A stretch of 64,000 bases of DNA from CAZAMP01 sp964486455 (lineage in GTDB: Bacteria > Eisenbacteria > RBG-16-71-46 > CAZAMP01). The first letter of the stretch is position 1, and every line of letters begins with the position of its first letter. Under the pieces are notes generated by a model. That model had not been told where the DNA came from. It was given only the letters and a program-made list of their open reading frames with translations, and made no database searches. Shown one piece after another: positions 16,674 through 25,752 of the stretch. The translations under genes and the position numbers were made by a program. Location of the stretch: the NCBI GenBank assembly GCA_964486455.1, contig CAZAMP010000003.1, positions 62,001 to 126,000 of the forward strand, read 5' to 3'.

Positions 16674-16936
16674 CTTCAATTCTGCGGCCCCCCAGAACCA
16701 CATGCAAGTCATTTGATTAGAATTCTTTAGCTCGCCGTCGCCCTGGTGCGCATGGATGGTCAAAGTTCTCTGTTTGGCGATTGTGAACTTGTGAAACACG
16801 GGTATGCGGCCGATCTAATTTATGGGCACACGAATCCGCTCTGCGACGAACTGCTACTTCGCTATCCCATGCCCAAGCCATAGAGCAATCAAGTGGTTGG
16901 ATCGCTAGCCGAGACATGACCTCTCGGGAGGGTGGA

Positions 16937-17929
16937 ATGACCGAAGAGATGCGAGCACGCGTACTGGAGTGTGGAACATTGCCGACGTTGCCGTCGGTGG
17001 CGCTCAAGGTCCTGCAGCTCACCAGCAACCCGAACGTCCGGAACGAGGAGGTGAGCGCCGCGATCAGCAAGGATCCGGCACTGGCCGCGAAAGTGCTTCA
17101 CTTCGTGAATTCGGCGTTCGTTGGACTGCGGGGCGAGGTGACCACCATCTCTCACGCCGTCGTGCTTCTCGGGATCGCAACCGTCCGGACGATCGTTCTC
17201 GGTTGCGGCCTCATGAAGAACGCGTCGAGCGGGCTGCCCATGGCGCTCGACCACAAAGCGTTCTGGAAGCGTTCACTCGTTGCCGCGACGGCCGGTCGTG
17301 AGATCGTCAGTGCCCAGTACCCGAACGGGCATGAGGATCTGCTTCTGCTCAAGGAAGAAGGCTTCCTGGCCGGGTTGCTGCAGGACATGGGTCTTCTGGT
17401 TCTCGACCAGGTCATGCCGGCGGAAACCGGGGCGTTGGTCAATCAGGCTTTGCGACACTGTGAACTGCCCAGGCTGGAGCAGGAAAGGTACGGGACCGAT
17501 CACGCCGAGGTCGGAGCTTGGTTGGCGGATCGTTGGAGCCTTCCCAAGGCCCATCGCGCGGTGATTCGATGGCATCATGATCCCGAATCCTGCGACATCG
17601 ACGAGGCGATCGGATTGGTCCGGATCGCGGCCGTAGCCGACCTGATCGCTGAATCGATGACGGCCGAGGTGCGCAGCACCGCGCTCGCACAAGCGCGACT
17701 CATGGCGAACCGGAACTGGGGCTTCCGCGACGAGACCTTCATCGACATCGTGGACTGGGTTGCCGTGGCGCTGCCGGGGATTTCCGAGCTGTTTGAGATC
17801 GATCTCGGTGACGGGGGTGAGCTCGCGACGATGATCCACGAGGCGAAAGAGCAGCTGTCCGCAACACCGATGGGGGCCCTCATCGAAGAGTTCGGCGAGG
17901 AGCTCGAACAGAAGCGGCGCGCGGCCTGA
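16937..17929 (+). CDS. HDOD-domain protein
   Basis: The 330-residue protein has the HDOD pattern from the start (LPTLPSVALKVLQLTSNPN, ISKDPALAAKVLHFVNSAF, ISHAVVLLGIATVRTIV) and a C-terminal half with partly degenerate HD-like helices. HDOD proteins act in signalling, often with cyclic nucleotides or two-component systems, and are usually not catalytic. I chose the ATG at 16937 over the one at 16916 because GGGAGGG lies just before it. It is followed after 17 bases by a potassium channel gene, so the two may be co-transcribed. Confidence 0.85.
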   Translation: MTEEMRARVLECGTLPTLPSVALKVLQLTSNPNVRNEEVSAAISKDPALAAKVLHFVNSAFVGLRGEVTTISHAVVLLGIATVRTIVLGCGLMKNASSGLPMALDHKAFWKRSLVAATAGREIVSAQYPNGHEDLLLLKEEGFLAGLLQDMGLLVLDQVMPAETGALVNQALRHCELPRLEQERYGTDHAEVGAWLADRWSLPKAHRAVIRWHHDPESCDIDEAIGLVRIAAVADLIAESMTAEVRSTALAQARLMANRNWGFRDETFIDIVDWVAVALPGISELFEIDLGDGGELATMIHEAKEQLSATPMGALIEEFGEELEQKRRAA

Positions 17930-17946
17930 ATCCTGGAGAAGTGCTG

Positions 17947-18990
17947 ATGCGGGATGGCGTCCGCCATGTCGCCACGATCGCATGGGGATCGGCGTCGAGC
18001 AATCGGATCCTGAGGGCCGTCCTCCTGCTCTGCATCGTCGTGTTCGGTGGGGCGGTGGGCTTCATGGTCGTCGAGGGCTGGGGCTTTTGGCAGGCCCTCT
18101 TCTTCACGCTCATCACGATCACCACCGTTGGCTACGGCGCCGAGGGGCTCACTCAAGCAGGCGAGCGCTTCACCACCCTGCTTCTCGTCGGTGGAATCGG
18201 TACCGCCACATACGCGTTCAGCGTAATCGTTCAAACTGCGGTGGGTAGCCAGCTTGGCTGGAGGCGACGAATGCAGCGCAAAATAGATAGGCTTCGCGAC
18301 CATTTCATCATCTGTGGGTTCGGCCGGATAGGTAGAACGGTCTGTGAGGAGCTCCAGTCCGCCTCCGTGTCGTTGGTGATCGTAGACGCGGATGCGGACG
18401 CCTACCAGCGCGCCTGCGATCAAGGCTATTTGGCGGTGCGCGGAAAGGCGACGGAGGACGAGGTCCTGCAACAGGCCGGGATCGCGCGCGCGAAGGGAAT
18501 TGTCTGCGCGGTTGACAGCGATTCCGACAACATCGTGATTGCACTTGGCGCGAGGGAGATGAGCCCCGACATCACCATCATCGCGCGCGTCGAGGAGGAT
18601 GGTGCGGCGCGGAAGATTCGCCGTGCCGGCGCGACGCATGTGGTATCGCCGTCACGGACCGGTGGCGTCGACATCGCCCACACGGTTCTTCGCCCACACG
18701 TGGCCAATCTCATGCGAAGAACTGGAGACGACGACGGCGACTTCGAGCTGAATGAAGTGGTGGTTGAGAAAGGGTCGTTCCTGGACGGGCATTCGCCTCA
18801 AGAGTGGGGCAAGGAGCACTGGGACGATATCGTTGCTGTCGCCGTCCGCCGTTCCGACGGCACTACTCAGATCCGGCCCGGTGGCGGGACGGTCTTTCAG
18901 GCCGGGGACATCCTGATCATCGCGGGGAGTCCCTCCTCACTTGACAAGATCTACAATAGAGCGATCGGACACGGCTCACAGGCGGCCTGA
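17947..18990 (+). CDS. Potassium channel with RCK (TrkA-N/TrkA-C) domains
   Basis: The 347-residue protein has two transmembrane helices around a pore loop with the selectivity filter TVGYG (residues 60-64). An RCK domain with a Rossmann nucleotide motif (ICGFGRIGRTVCEEL) and a C-terminal TrkA-C domain (FLDGHSPQEWG to DILIIAG) follow. It should be an inner-membrane K+ channel gated by a ligand bound at the cytoplasmic ring. GGAGAAG (17935-17941) is spaced five bases from the ATG at 17947, so I prefer this over the in-frame GTG at 17941. It ends the HDOD transcript; a 258-base regulatory gap follows. Confidence 0.88.
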   Translation: MRDGVRHVATIAWGSASSNRILRAVLLLCIVVFGGAVGFMVVEGWGFWQALFFTLITITTVGYGAEGLTQAGERFTTLLLVGGIGTATYAFSVIVQTAVGSQLGWRRRMQRKIDRLRDHFIICGFGRIGRTVCEELQSASVSLVIVDADADAYQRACDQGYLAVRGKATEDEVLQQAGIARAKGIVCAVDSDSDNIVIALGAREMSPDITIIARVEEDGAARKIRRAGATHVVSPSRTGGVDIAHTVLRPHVANLMRRTGDDDGDFELNEVVVEKGSFLDGHSPQEWGKEHWDDIVAVAVRRSDGTTQIRPGGGTVFQAGDILIIAGSPSSLDKIYNRAIGHGSQAA

Positions 18991-18995
18991 TTCGC

Positions 18996-19110
18996 ATTTC
19001 AAATGTTTCAATCGTTTCATATGATAGATATGGCTCTAATACACTGCAATGTAGCTAGTTAACTTTCCACATGCTATTTCAAGACGTTTCATGCGCAACA
19101 ACCTGTTTCA
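18996..19110. repeat. Phased RTTTCA repeats upstream of the respiratory operon
   Basis: ATTTCA at 18996, GTTTCA at 19005 and 19014, ATTTCA at 19076, and GTTTCA at 19086 and 19105 form two clusters. Steps within the clusters are 9, 9, 10 and 19 bases, close to whole turns of DNA. One inverted copy, TGAAAC, lies at 19206. The layout fits an array of activator binding sites. Confidence 0.5.
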
Positions 19111-19144
19111 CCCCGTCACGACCCTCGGCCCCATAACCCCCAAT

Positions 19145-19164
19145 CCCTGAATAAGTTATCAGGG
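19145..19164. promoter_or_regulatory. Inverted repeat upstream of the respiratory operon promoter
   Basis: CCCTGA (19145-19150) and TCAGGG (19159-19164) are perfect inverted arms around ATAAGTTA. It lies 10 bases upstream of the sigma54-like promoter and could be an operator or the terminator hairpin of the channel gene; no T-run follows. Confidence 0.45.
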
Positions 19165-19170
19165 TCTCAC

Positions 19171-19190
19171 CTTTGGCATGTTTCTTGATG
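19171..19190 (+). promoter_or_regulatory. Sigma54-like promoter of the molybdoenzyme operon
   Basis: TTGGCATG with GG at 19175-19176 is followed after ten bases by TTGA at 19185-19188, where the consensus -12 has TTGC. The -24 part fits well and the -12 part misses one key base. Transcription would start near 19200, some 49 bases before the cytochrome ATG. A sigma54 activator gene ends the same operon. Confidence 0.45.
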
Positions 19191-19248
19191 TTCTTCCCTT
19201 GGGAATGAAACACGGGACGAATCTCGTAATCCAAGAGGGGGAAACAAG

Positions 19249-19647
19249 ATGAAGCGGACAGTCACGATCGTGGCCACGCTGCTGGTCACGTCCCTCTTCA
19301 CGCTCGGACCGTCGGGGGTCGCGGACTTCGCAGCCGGCGTCGCTGTGGCGGCGGAGGACGAAGCTGACGGGTCGAAGGGCGAGAAGAAGGAGATCAAGGG
19401 CAGCGACGCGAAGGGGAAGTACTTCTTCAAGAAGCAGTGCAAGAACTGCCATGGCAAGAAGGACGAGGGCGGCGAAGTCACGCCTATCTCCAAGACCATC
19501 AAGCAGTGGGAGCGCTACTTCAAGAAGGCCAAGCACACCGAGGAGATGCCGTTCGACAGCCTGGGCACGGAAGAAGAGCGCATTCACATTAGGACGTTCT
19601 TGATCAATCACGCCGCGGACTCGGATCAGCCCGAGACGTGTGGCTAG
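19249..19647 (+). CDS. Periplasmic monoheme cytochrome c
   Basis: The 132-residue protein has a signal peptide (basic MKRT then a hydrophobic core, cleavage probably near VAAE) and a lysine/glutamate-rich spacer. One heme site, CKNCH, lies in FFKKQCKNCHGKKDEGG. A methionine in TEEMPF is a possible sixth ligand. AGAGGGGG precedes the ATG. It is the first gene of the operon that continues into the outer-membrane protein and molybdoenzyme genes, so it probably carries electrons to or from the periplasmic enzyme. Confidence 0.85.
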   Translation: MKRTVTIVATLLVTSLFTLGPSGVADFAAGVAVAAEDEADGSKGEKKEIKGSDAKGKYFFKKQCKNCHGKKDEGGEVTPISKTIKQWERYFKKAKHTEEMPFDSLGTEEERIHIRTFLINHAADSDQPETCG

Positions 19648-19671
19648 ACGATCGGCAGGGAGGAGAAGACG

Positions 19672-21219
19672 ATGAGTCGTTTCGCTGGGTTTGCTGGGAG
19701 CCTGATGGTCATCGGGTTGCTGCTCGCGGGCGCCGCGTTCGCCGACGTCGAAGACGACGTCGATGAGCTGTTGGATCGCGTCGACGAGCTGGAGCTCAAG
19801 ACGGCAAAGGATCGTGTCTCGTTCTTCGGGGATTTCAGGGTCCGCTACGACTACGTGAAGTGGAACATTCCCGCATACAATCAGTTCGCCGGGATGGACT
19901 TCACCGACCCGATGAACCCTCAGATGGTCTACATGCCCGTGCCGGAGCAGGAGGCCAAGAACGAGGAGGCGTGGAGCGCGCGCCTGCGCCTGAAGATGGA
20001 TGCGAAGGTCGGGAAAGACGTTCACTTCACGGGCCGGCTCAACATGCACCGTTCGTTCGGCGGGCCGTCGGTGACGAACTTCAATGGATTTCCGAACACC
20101 GTCTTCACGGCGTTCAACTCGACCGCGGTTCCCAGTGATGACGTGCTGCGCGTCGAGCGCGCCGCCTTCACGTGGGCTCCAGACTGGACTCCGCTCTTCC
20201 TGACCGCGGGGCGCCAGGCGGCGACCGGTGGGCCTCCGCGAGAGCTAAGAGAGAACCGCGTTCGTCAGGGGACCCCAGGCGCCCTAATGATTGACGCGCA
20301 AATCGACGGCTTCATGGTCGGCGCGCACCTCGAGGAGTATGGGCTGCCTGAAGGCACCACGTTCCGCCTCTGCTACGGGACCGGATTCGATGCCGGCTTC
20401 GGCTCGGGCGGCAACACCAAGACGACCTACGTCACGACCTATGCGCCCAACATCACCGACCCGATGAATCCCGTTCTCATGGCGATGCCGAACCCGGTCT
20501 CCGGCCTCATGGACAGCAAGGTCGTCGGCGGCTGCGGTGAGTTCACCATTCCGCCGCTGCCGGGTGAGTCGCTCGTTTCGTTCGGTTTCTTCCGGATGAT
20601 CGACATGATCGACATTCCGTACGGAGTCGTGCGTGACTTCCCGAACATGATGTCGACGCAGCCGCAGGTCGTTACCGCAACGACGAACCTCGGCGACATG
20701 GATCTTTACGGAGCCTGCTTCCAGCACAGCTTCGAGGCGGGTGAGGTTCCGATCGACTGGTTCGCGAGCGTCGCGTTCAACAAGTCACACCCGGACGAGA
20801 ACACGGCAAGCCTCTACGGCTTCGGTCCGCTGTTGGGTAACAGCATGGAGGACCTATCCGGATCCGCCTACTTCGTGGGGGCGCGCGTGGGCGTGCCGCC
20901 GACGCGAGGCAAGGTCGGGCTCGAGTACAACCACGGCGACGAGAACTGGTTCGCGTATCTGCCAGCCGGTGACGACGTGAATTCCAAGCTCTCCACGCGC
21001 GGCAGCGTGATCGAGGCGTACTACATCCAGCCGCTCAACAAGAAGGGACTCGACTTCCGGGTCGGCTTCCAGAGCTATGACTACACGCACGCGTTCAGTG
21101 GCTGGCACATCGCGCCGATGCCGATGGAGAACTTCCAGCTCGATCAGGAGCCGTTCCTGCCGTACGGGTATCCGGACCAGATCCAGAACCTGTATGCCAT
21201 CTTGGATCTGAGCTTCTAG
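19672..21219 (+). CDS. DUF3373-type outer-membrane beta-barrel protein
   Basis: The 515-residue protein has a signal peptide (cleavage near AFA-DV) and a short heptad-like acidic coiled coil (VEDDVDELLDRVDELELKTAKD). A long run of alternating beta strands follows, starting at RVSFFGDFRVRYDY and ending in the aromatic terminus LDLSF expected for barrel insertion. This build matches DUF3373 outer-membrane proteins, often found beside genes for anaerobic respiration. A role as a porin for the substrate or product of the downstream molybdoenzyme is inference from the operon, with 24 bases to the cytochrome gene and 15 to the next. Confidence 0.8.
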   Translation: MSRFAGFAGSLMVIGLLLAGAAFADVEDDVDELLDRVDELELKTAKDRVSFFGDFRVRYDYVKWNIPAYNQFAGMDFTDPMNPQMVYMPVPEQEAKNEEAWSARLRLKMDAKVGKDVHFTGRLNMHRSFGGPSVTNFNGFPNTVFTAFNSTAVPSDDVLRVERAAFTWAPDWTPLFLTAGRQAATGGPPRELRENRVRQGTPGALMIDAQIDGFMVGAHLEEYGLPEGTTFRLCYGTGFDAGFGSGGNTKTTYVTTYAPNITDPMNPVLMAMPNPVSGLMDSKVVGGCGEFTIPPLPGESLVSFGFFRMIDMIDIPYGVVRDFPNMMSTQPQVVTATTNLGDMDLYGACFQHSFEAGEVPIDWFASVAFNKSHPDENTASLYGFGPLLGNSMEDLSGSAYFVGARVGVPPTRGKVGLEYNHGDENWFAYLPAGDDVNSKLSTRGSVIEAYYIQPLNKKGLDFRVGFQSYDYTHAFSGWHIAPMPMENFQLDQEPFLPYGYPDQIQNLYAILDLSF

Positions 21220-21234
21220 CAGGAGTCAACGGCC

Positions 21235-23523
21235 ATGCATGACGTCGAGACCCGCGACAGGAGAACACACGAAGCCGGCGGCGTGAGCCGCCGCCGGTTC
21301 CTTGAACTCGGTGCCGCCGGTTTGGCGGCTGCCGCGCTCGGAGGGGGTTTCCGCTTCTTGCCGAGCCTGGTGGACGCCTCGGAAGCCGCCGGAGGTGCAG
21401 GATTCACCGGATCGGTGGCCTCCTGTTGCGGGCTCTGTGTCAATAAGTGCGGTCTCTACGCCCGCGTGCGGGACGGAATCGTGACGAAATTGGATCCGGT
21501 TCCAGACCACCCGAAATCCCGCGGGATGCTTTGCGCGCGCGGAAACGCGGGCATCAAGACCTTGTATGACCCGAATAGATTGAAGGCGCCGCTCATTCGG
21601 AAGGGTGCGCGTGGGGCAGGGGAGTGGCGCCAAGCCTCTTGGGAAGCCGCGATGGATCACGTGGCGGAGAAGCTGACGGGCATCCGGGATGAGCTGGGCC
21701 CCGAAGGCGTGCTTTTCAGTTCGACCGAGGGATTCCAGGAACACTTCTTCCTGTGGTTCGCGCAGACGTGGGGAAGTCCCAACGTGGCGCGCCACCCGAC
21801 CCTCTGTCTCGCGTCGATGGTCAACGGCATGTTCAATACGTTCGGCACGGTACCGGACGTGGACATGAAGAACTCCCGCTACGTCATCCTCGCGGGTGCG
21901 AACCGCTTTGAGGCGCTCATCACGCCCGACTCCGTCGACCTCATGCGGGGACTTGGTGGGAGCCGGAAGCTCGTCGTGATCGATCCGCGCTTCACGATCA
22001 CGGCATCGAAGGCCGATGAGTGGGTGCCGATCCGGCCCGGAACCGATCTCGCGTTCGTACTGGCGATGCTGAACGTCATCATCAGCGAAGATCGGGTCGA
22101 CCGCGAGTTCATCGATCGCTACACGATAGGCTTTGACGAGCTGCGCGAGCACGTCATCCCGCACACGCCGGAGTGGGCCGAAGCGCAGTGCGACGTCGAC
22201 GCGCACGCGATCCGCCGGATCGCGCGGGAGTTCGCGGCTGCCGCCCCCCGCGTTTGCTTCTATCCGGGGCGCCGGTCCTCCTGGTACCGGACGGACACCC
22301 AGTTCCGGCGCGCGATCGCGATCGTGAACGCGGTGGTGGGCGCGTGGGATCGACCGGGGGCGCTCATTCCACGCGCGAAGATCTCGCTCGGCGAGCCAGA
22401 CATCTTCCCGCCGGACGACATCGAAGTCGGTCGTTTCGACAAGCTCACCGAGTGCTTCCCGGTCGCGAACCGGCGTGACGGGACGTACCTCAACATGCGC
22501 GACTCCTTCCTGAGCAATGGGGAGCAGCCGGTCAAGGCGTGGATGATCTACAAGCAGAACCCGCTTCACTCCGTGCCTGACAGCGCGCGGACGCTCAGGA
22601 TGATGGAGCGGATGGATTTCATCGTCACGATCGATACGCACCCGAGCGATACGGCATGGATGAGTGATGTGATCCTACCGGAATCGATCTACCTGGAACG
22701 AAACGACCCCGCGCACAGCATCGCGGGGGCGGTGCCGGTGGTGCAATTCCGTCAGCAGGTCGTTCCACCCAGGCACGACACCCGCGACTGTTTCTGGATG
22801 ATGAAGGAGCTGGCGAACCGGCTGGACATGGGCATGTACTTCGACGTGACGGCCGAGGAGTGGCTCGAAGCGCAACTCGAGGAGTTGCCGATCTCGCTCG
22901 ACGAGCTCCGGAAGAAGGGGTTTTACACCGACCGGGAGACGCCAGAGATCGGAAAGACGCTCAAGGAGGGGTACCGCTTCCGGACGAAGAGCGGCAAGAT
23001 CGAGCTGCGATCGCTTCGATACGAAGAGAAGGGTCACGATCCGCTCCCGGTCTACCAGCCACCGCGGCCGGTCCCGAAAGGTCGCTACAGATTGCTCACC
23101 GGGCGCTCGGCTCTCTACACACACTCGTCGCTTCAAGGGAACCCATGGCTCGCCGGAGCGGACCCCATCGGCCCCCGCGTCTGGATCCATCCGAAGAGCG
23201 CGGCCCGGCACGGGGTGACCAATGGCGATCCCATCGGCATACGCTCCGCCGCCGGCGAAGTAAGGGCGCACGTCAACGTCACCGAGCGTATCCGGCCCGA
23301 TGCGGTCTTCATCCCGCACGGCTTCGGCAGCCGTTCCGCCGGGCTCAACGAACTGGCGCGGCAGGGACCTCGCGACTCCGACGTCATCGGATCGGATCAG
23401 GACGATATCACCGGCAACGCCGCCATGCACGAGACCGTCGTGGAGCTCTTCCCCGTTGAGGGTGAGCGTTTGCCGCACGAAATACCCGCGTCTACGCGCG
23501 CAGACGAGGAGGCTCACTCATGA
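21235..23523 (+). CDS. Molybdopterin oxidoreductase catalytic subunit (PsrA/PhsA-like)
   Basis: The 762-residue protein has a twin-arginine signal (SRRRFLELGAAGLAAAALGG), so it is exported folded. Its [4Fe-4S] motif uses C65, C68, C72 and C100. The expected molybdenum ligand position is C191 in RHPTLC, as in polysulfide, thiosulfate, tetrathionate and arsenate reductases rather than nitrate reductase (Asp) or formate dehydrogenase (Sec/Cys in another context). The C-terminal part has the molybdopterin-dinucleotide binding domain (LLTGRSALYTHSS). With the Fe-S and NrfD subunits downstream it forms a membrane-anchored periplasmic quinone-linked enzyme. The substrate cannot be fixed from sequence alone. 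Confidence 0.9.
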   Translation: MHDVETRDRRTHEAGGVSRRRFLELGAAGLAAAALGGGFRFLPSLVDASEAAGGAGFTGSVASCCGLCVNKCGLYARVRDGIVTKLDPVPDHPKSRGMLCARGNAGIKTLYDPNRLKAPLIRKGARGAGEWRQASWEAAMDHVAEKLTGIRDELGPEGVLFSSTEGFQEHFFLWFAQTWGSPNVARHPTLCLASMVNGMFNTFGTVPDVDMKNSRYVILAGANRFEALITPDSVDLMRGLGGSRKLVVIDPRFTITASKADEWVPIRPGTDLAFVLAMLNVIISEDRVDREFIDRYTIGFDELREHVIPHTPEWAEAQCDVDAHAIRRIAREFAAAAPRVCFYPGRRSSWYRTDTQFRRAIAIVNAVVGAWDRPGALIPRAKISLGEPDIFPPDDIEVGRFDKLTECFPVANRRDGTYLNMRDSFLSNGEQPVKAWMIYKQNPLHSVPDSARTLRMMERMDFIVTIDTHPSDTAWMSDVILPESIYLERNDPAHSIAGAVPVVQFRQQVVPPRHDTRDCFWMMKELANRLDMGMYFDVTAEEWLEAQLEELPISLDELRKKGFYTDRETPEIGKTLKEGYRFRTKSGKIELRSLRYEEKGHDPLPVYQPPRPVPKGRYRLLTGRSALYTHSSLQGNPWLAGADPIGPRVWIHPKSAARHGVTNGDPIGIRSAAGEVRAHVNVTERIRPDAVFIPHGFGSRSAGLNELARQGPRDSDVIGSDQDDITGNAAMHETVVELFPVEGERLPHEIPASTRADEEAHS

Positions 23524-24071
23524 AGTCTCCCCGCTACGTAATGGTGATTCGAAGCAGGCGCTGCATCCGGTGCATGGCGTGCGTCGTGGCGTGCCGCGCG
23601 GAGAACGACGTGCCCGAGGGCGCCAGCCGCAACTGGATCGCGGAGAGCGGAGAGCGCGGGCACTATCCGAAGCTCGGAATGAGTTTCGTTCCCGGCCAGT
23701 GCATGCAGTGTGACAATCCGCACTGCATTCGCGTGTGTCCCGTCGGCGCCACGTCGCAGGGCACAGATGGTGTGGTGCGAATCAACCGAGATATGTGTAT
23801 CGGGTGCCGCTACTGCATCCTGGCGTGTCCCTACGACGCCCGTTTCCCGAACCGTGAGCTCGGCGTGGCGGATAAGTGCGATTTCTGCACCCACCGCATC
23901 ACGTCGGGGCGGGAGCCCGCGTGTGTCGAGACGTGTCCGTCACGGACAAGGATCTTCGGCGACCTGAATGACGCCGACTCACCGGTCGCCCGCTTCATCA
24001 CCGAGCACAAGACGAACCGCAAAAAGGTCGAGGCGGGTACCCGCCCGATGATCTTCTACTACGACGGCTAG
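23520..24071 (+). CDS. Four-cluster ferredoxin subunit (PsrB/NrfC-like)
   Basis: The 183-residue protein carries four clusters of cysteines typical of the electron-transfer subunit of this enzyme class: CIRCMACVVAC, CMQCDNPHCIRVC, CIGCRYCILAC, and the late CDFC plus CVETC pair. It should wire four [4Fe-4S] clusters between the molybdenum subunit and the membrane quinone site. Its ATG overlaps the stop of the catalytic gene (ATGA), so translation is coupled. It has no signal peptide and would be co-exported with the Tat-signal partner. Confidence 0.92.
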   Translation: MKSPRYVMVIRSRRCIRCMACVVACRAENDVPEGASRNWIAESGERGHYPKLGMSFVPGQCMQCDNPHCIRVCPVGATSQGTDGVVRINRDMCIGCRYCILACPYDARFPNRELGVADKCDFCTHRITSGREPACVETCPSRTRIFGDLNDADSPVARFITEHKTNRKKVEAGTRPMIFYYDG

Positions 24072-24079
24072 GAGTTGAT

Positions 24080-25030
24080 ATGGAACACCACTGGGAGTTC
24101 TTGGTCGTCATCTATCTCTTCTTCGGCGGGCTCGGCGCGGGAACGTTCGTCTTCTCGGCCATCTTGACCTTCATGCGCGGCGAAGCCTATCGGTCACTCG
24201 CGCGATCGGCGGCGTTGATCGCCCCGTTCCCCGTAATCTTCGGATCCGGGATCCTGATCTTCGATCTCGGCCAGCCGTTTCGGTTCTGGCGGCTCTTCTC
24301 CACGATCGAATGGTCATCGCCGATGTCAGTCGGAAGCTGGCTGTTGGTTCTTTTTTCAGGGCTCAGCCTCGTGCACATGCTGCTCTGGCTCTACCCGAAG
24401 CGACCGGCGGTACTTGCATGGCGCCGCGTGCGCATTCCGTTGCCCGGCCCGGAACGAAGGCGCGAGTTCCGGCGGCTTTGCGCTGCGGTCGGAATTCCGC
24501 TCGGTATCGGGGTGGGGATCTACACCGGCGTGCTCCTGGGGGCGGTTCCGGCACGGCCGTTTTGGAACACGCCGATGGTTGCCATGCTATTCCTCTTCAG
24601 CGCGCTCTCGACCGCGGCGGCGCTCTTGATTCTCGTATCACACGTCGGGTCGCGAAAAACCGACCCGAAACGCTTCGAGGCGCAGCGCCGATTTCTCTAT
24701 GGAGCGGACATCGGTATCATCCTCCTGGAGATATTTCTGGTGCTGCCGTACCTCCTCCACAACGCGCTTTCGACGGCGAGTCAGGCGCGATCCATCGAGC
24801 TGATCCTCGGCGGGCCGTTCACGAATCTGTTCTGGATCGGTTTCGTCGCCATCGGTCTTCTGATACCGCTCGCGATCGAGGTGTTCGACATGCTTCCCCT
24901 CATCGCGGGACGCTCGGGAGGGCGCCACTTCACGCTGCTCGGATATCTGAGCGGACTCCAGGTTCTCGTCGGCGGATTCATCCTGCGCTGGGTGTTCGTT
25001 TATGCGGGGCAGGTGAGTCACTTTGGATGA
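24080..25030 (+). CDS. NrfD/PsrC-type membrane anchor subunit
   Basis: The 316-residue protein has about eight transmembrane helices and opens with EHHWEFLVVIYLFFGGLGAGTFVFS, the usual N-terminus of NrfD/PsrC subunits. It should bind quinone and exchange electrons with the ferredoxin subunit on the periplasmic face. GGAG precedes the ATG after the 8-base gap to the ferredoxin gene. Together with the two preceding genes it makes a standard three-subunit CISM enzyme. Confidence 0.9.
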   Translation: MEHHWEFLVVIYLFFGGLGAGTFVFSAILTFMRGEAYRSLARSAALIAPFPVIFGSGILIFDLGQPFRFWRLFSTIEWSSPMSVGSWLLVLFSGLSLVHMLLWLYPKRPAVLAWRRVRIPLPGPERRREFRRLCAAVGIPLGIGVGIYTGVLLGAVPARPFWNTPMVAMLFLFSALSTAAALLILVSHVGSRKTDPKRFEAQRRFLYGADIGIILLEIFLVLPYLLHNALSTASQARSIELILGGPFTNLFWIGFVAIGLLIPLAIEVFDMLPLIAGRSGGRHFTLLGYLSGLQVLVGGFILRWVFVYAGQVSHFG

Positions 25031-25583
25031 CGACCGAACGACCGAAGCCGGCGTTGATGCCCGCGACACGATCGCGTGGCTGATCAACGCGTTCCGGCCG
25101 CCCACGGCCGAAGCGATCAAGACGCTCGGCCTGCGTGAATCCGATCTCGACCATCTCGAATCCGAATATGTCAGGCTGTTTCTGAACTCGGCCACCATGC
25201 CGGTCGCGCATCTCGAGGCCGCCGCGTGGTTGCTGGGCGAGGAGGAGCCTCCGACGGTGTTCATGGAAGACCTGTCCCGGGAATGCGCGGCGCTCGGGTT
25301 GCGCGTACCGGTCAACTCGCCGGTCCCGCCCGATCATTTGACGGTTCTGCTCGAACTTCTCTATGCTAAACGCCTGTCCGGTGCCTCGGCGCTCCCGTCG
25401 GAAGATCCCTTCGCGCGGCGGTTTCTAGTGCCGTGGGTACCGCGGTTTCTCGAGCGGCTCGAGGCGGCTGATCCGCCGAGCTTCTATCGACGTGCGGGGA
25501 ATGTCCTGGCGTCACTGCTGGGACTTGGCAGGCCGGGTGCCGTGACCACTCCGGAGCGTTTCAATGCCGAAGGAGACTCCTAG
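25023..25583 (+). CDS. TorD/DmsD-family molybdoenzyme chaperone
   Basis: The 186-residue all-helical protein contains EYVRLFLN near the middle and the family's late motif DPFARRFLVPWVPRFLERL. Such chaperones bind the Tat signal and help cofactor insertion into the catalytic subunit before export. The start is probably the TTG at 25023, overlapping the end of the anchor gene, with GGTGAG about seven bases upstream; no ATG occurs near the start of the conserved part. The presence of this chaperone supports a Tat-exported molybdoenzyme. Confidence 0.8.
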   Translation: MDDDRTTEAGVDARDTIAWLINAFRPPTAEAIKTLGLRESDLDHLESEYVRLFLNSATMPVAHLEAAAWLLGEEEPPTVFMEDLSRECAALGLRVPVNSPVPPDHLTVLLELLYAKRLSGASALPSEDPFARRFLVPWVPRFLERLEAADPPSFYRRAGNVLASLLGLGRPGAVTTPERFNAEGDS

Positions 25584-25752
25584 CCGGCGTTCTCACCAGG
25601 TCTCGTCGCGAGGGTGCGAAAGCGCGTGCAGATTCAAGGCGCACGGAGCGGTGGGCGACGCAGGCATACCAGATGGTTTGTCGAGGAGGCTGGAGCGAGT
25701 ACGTCTTGGAGATGCACGCGCTTTCGTGACCGCAGCAGGGAGCTGGTGAGAA

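Noticed and set aside
21226..22641. Long minus-strand open frame opposite the molybdoenzyme gene
   Set aside because: It is rich in Arg and His as expected for an antisense shadow and has no domain motif.
25564..25749. 61-codon frame between the chaperone and the PAS-sigma54 gene
   Set aside because: It overlaps the chaperone end, has atypical composition and no motif; it is probably non-coding spacer.
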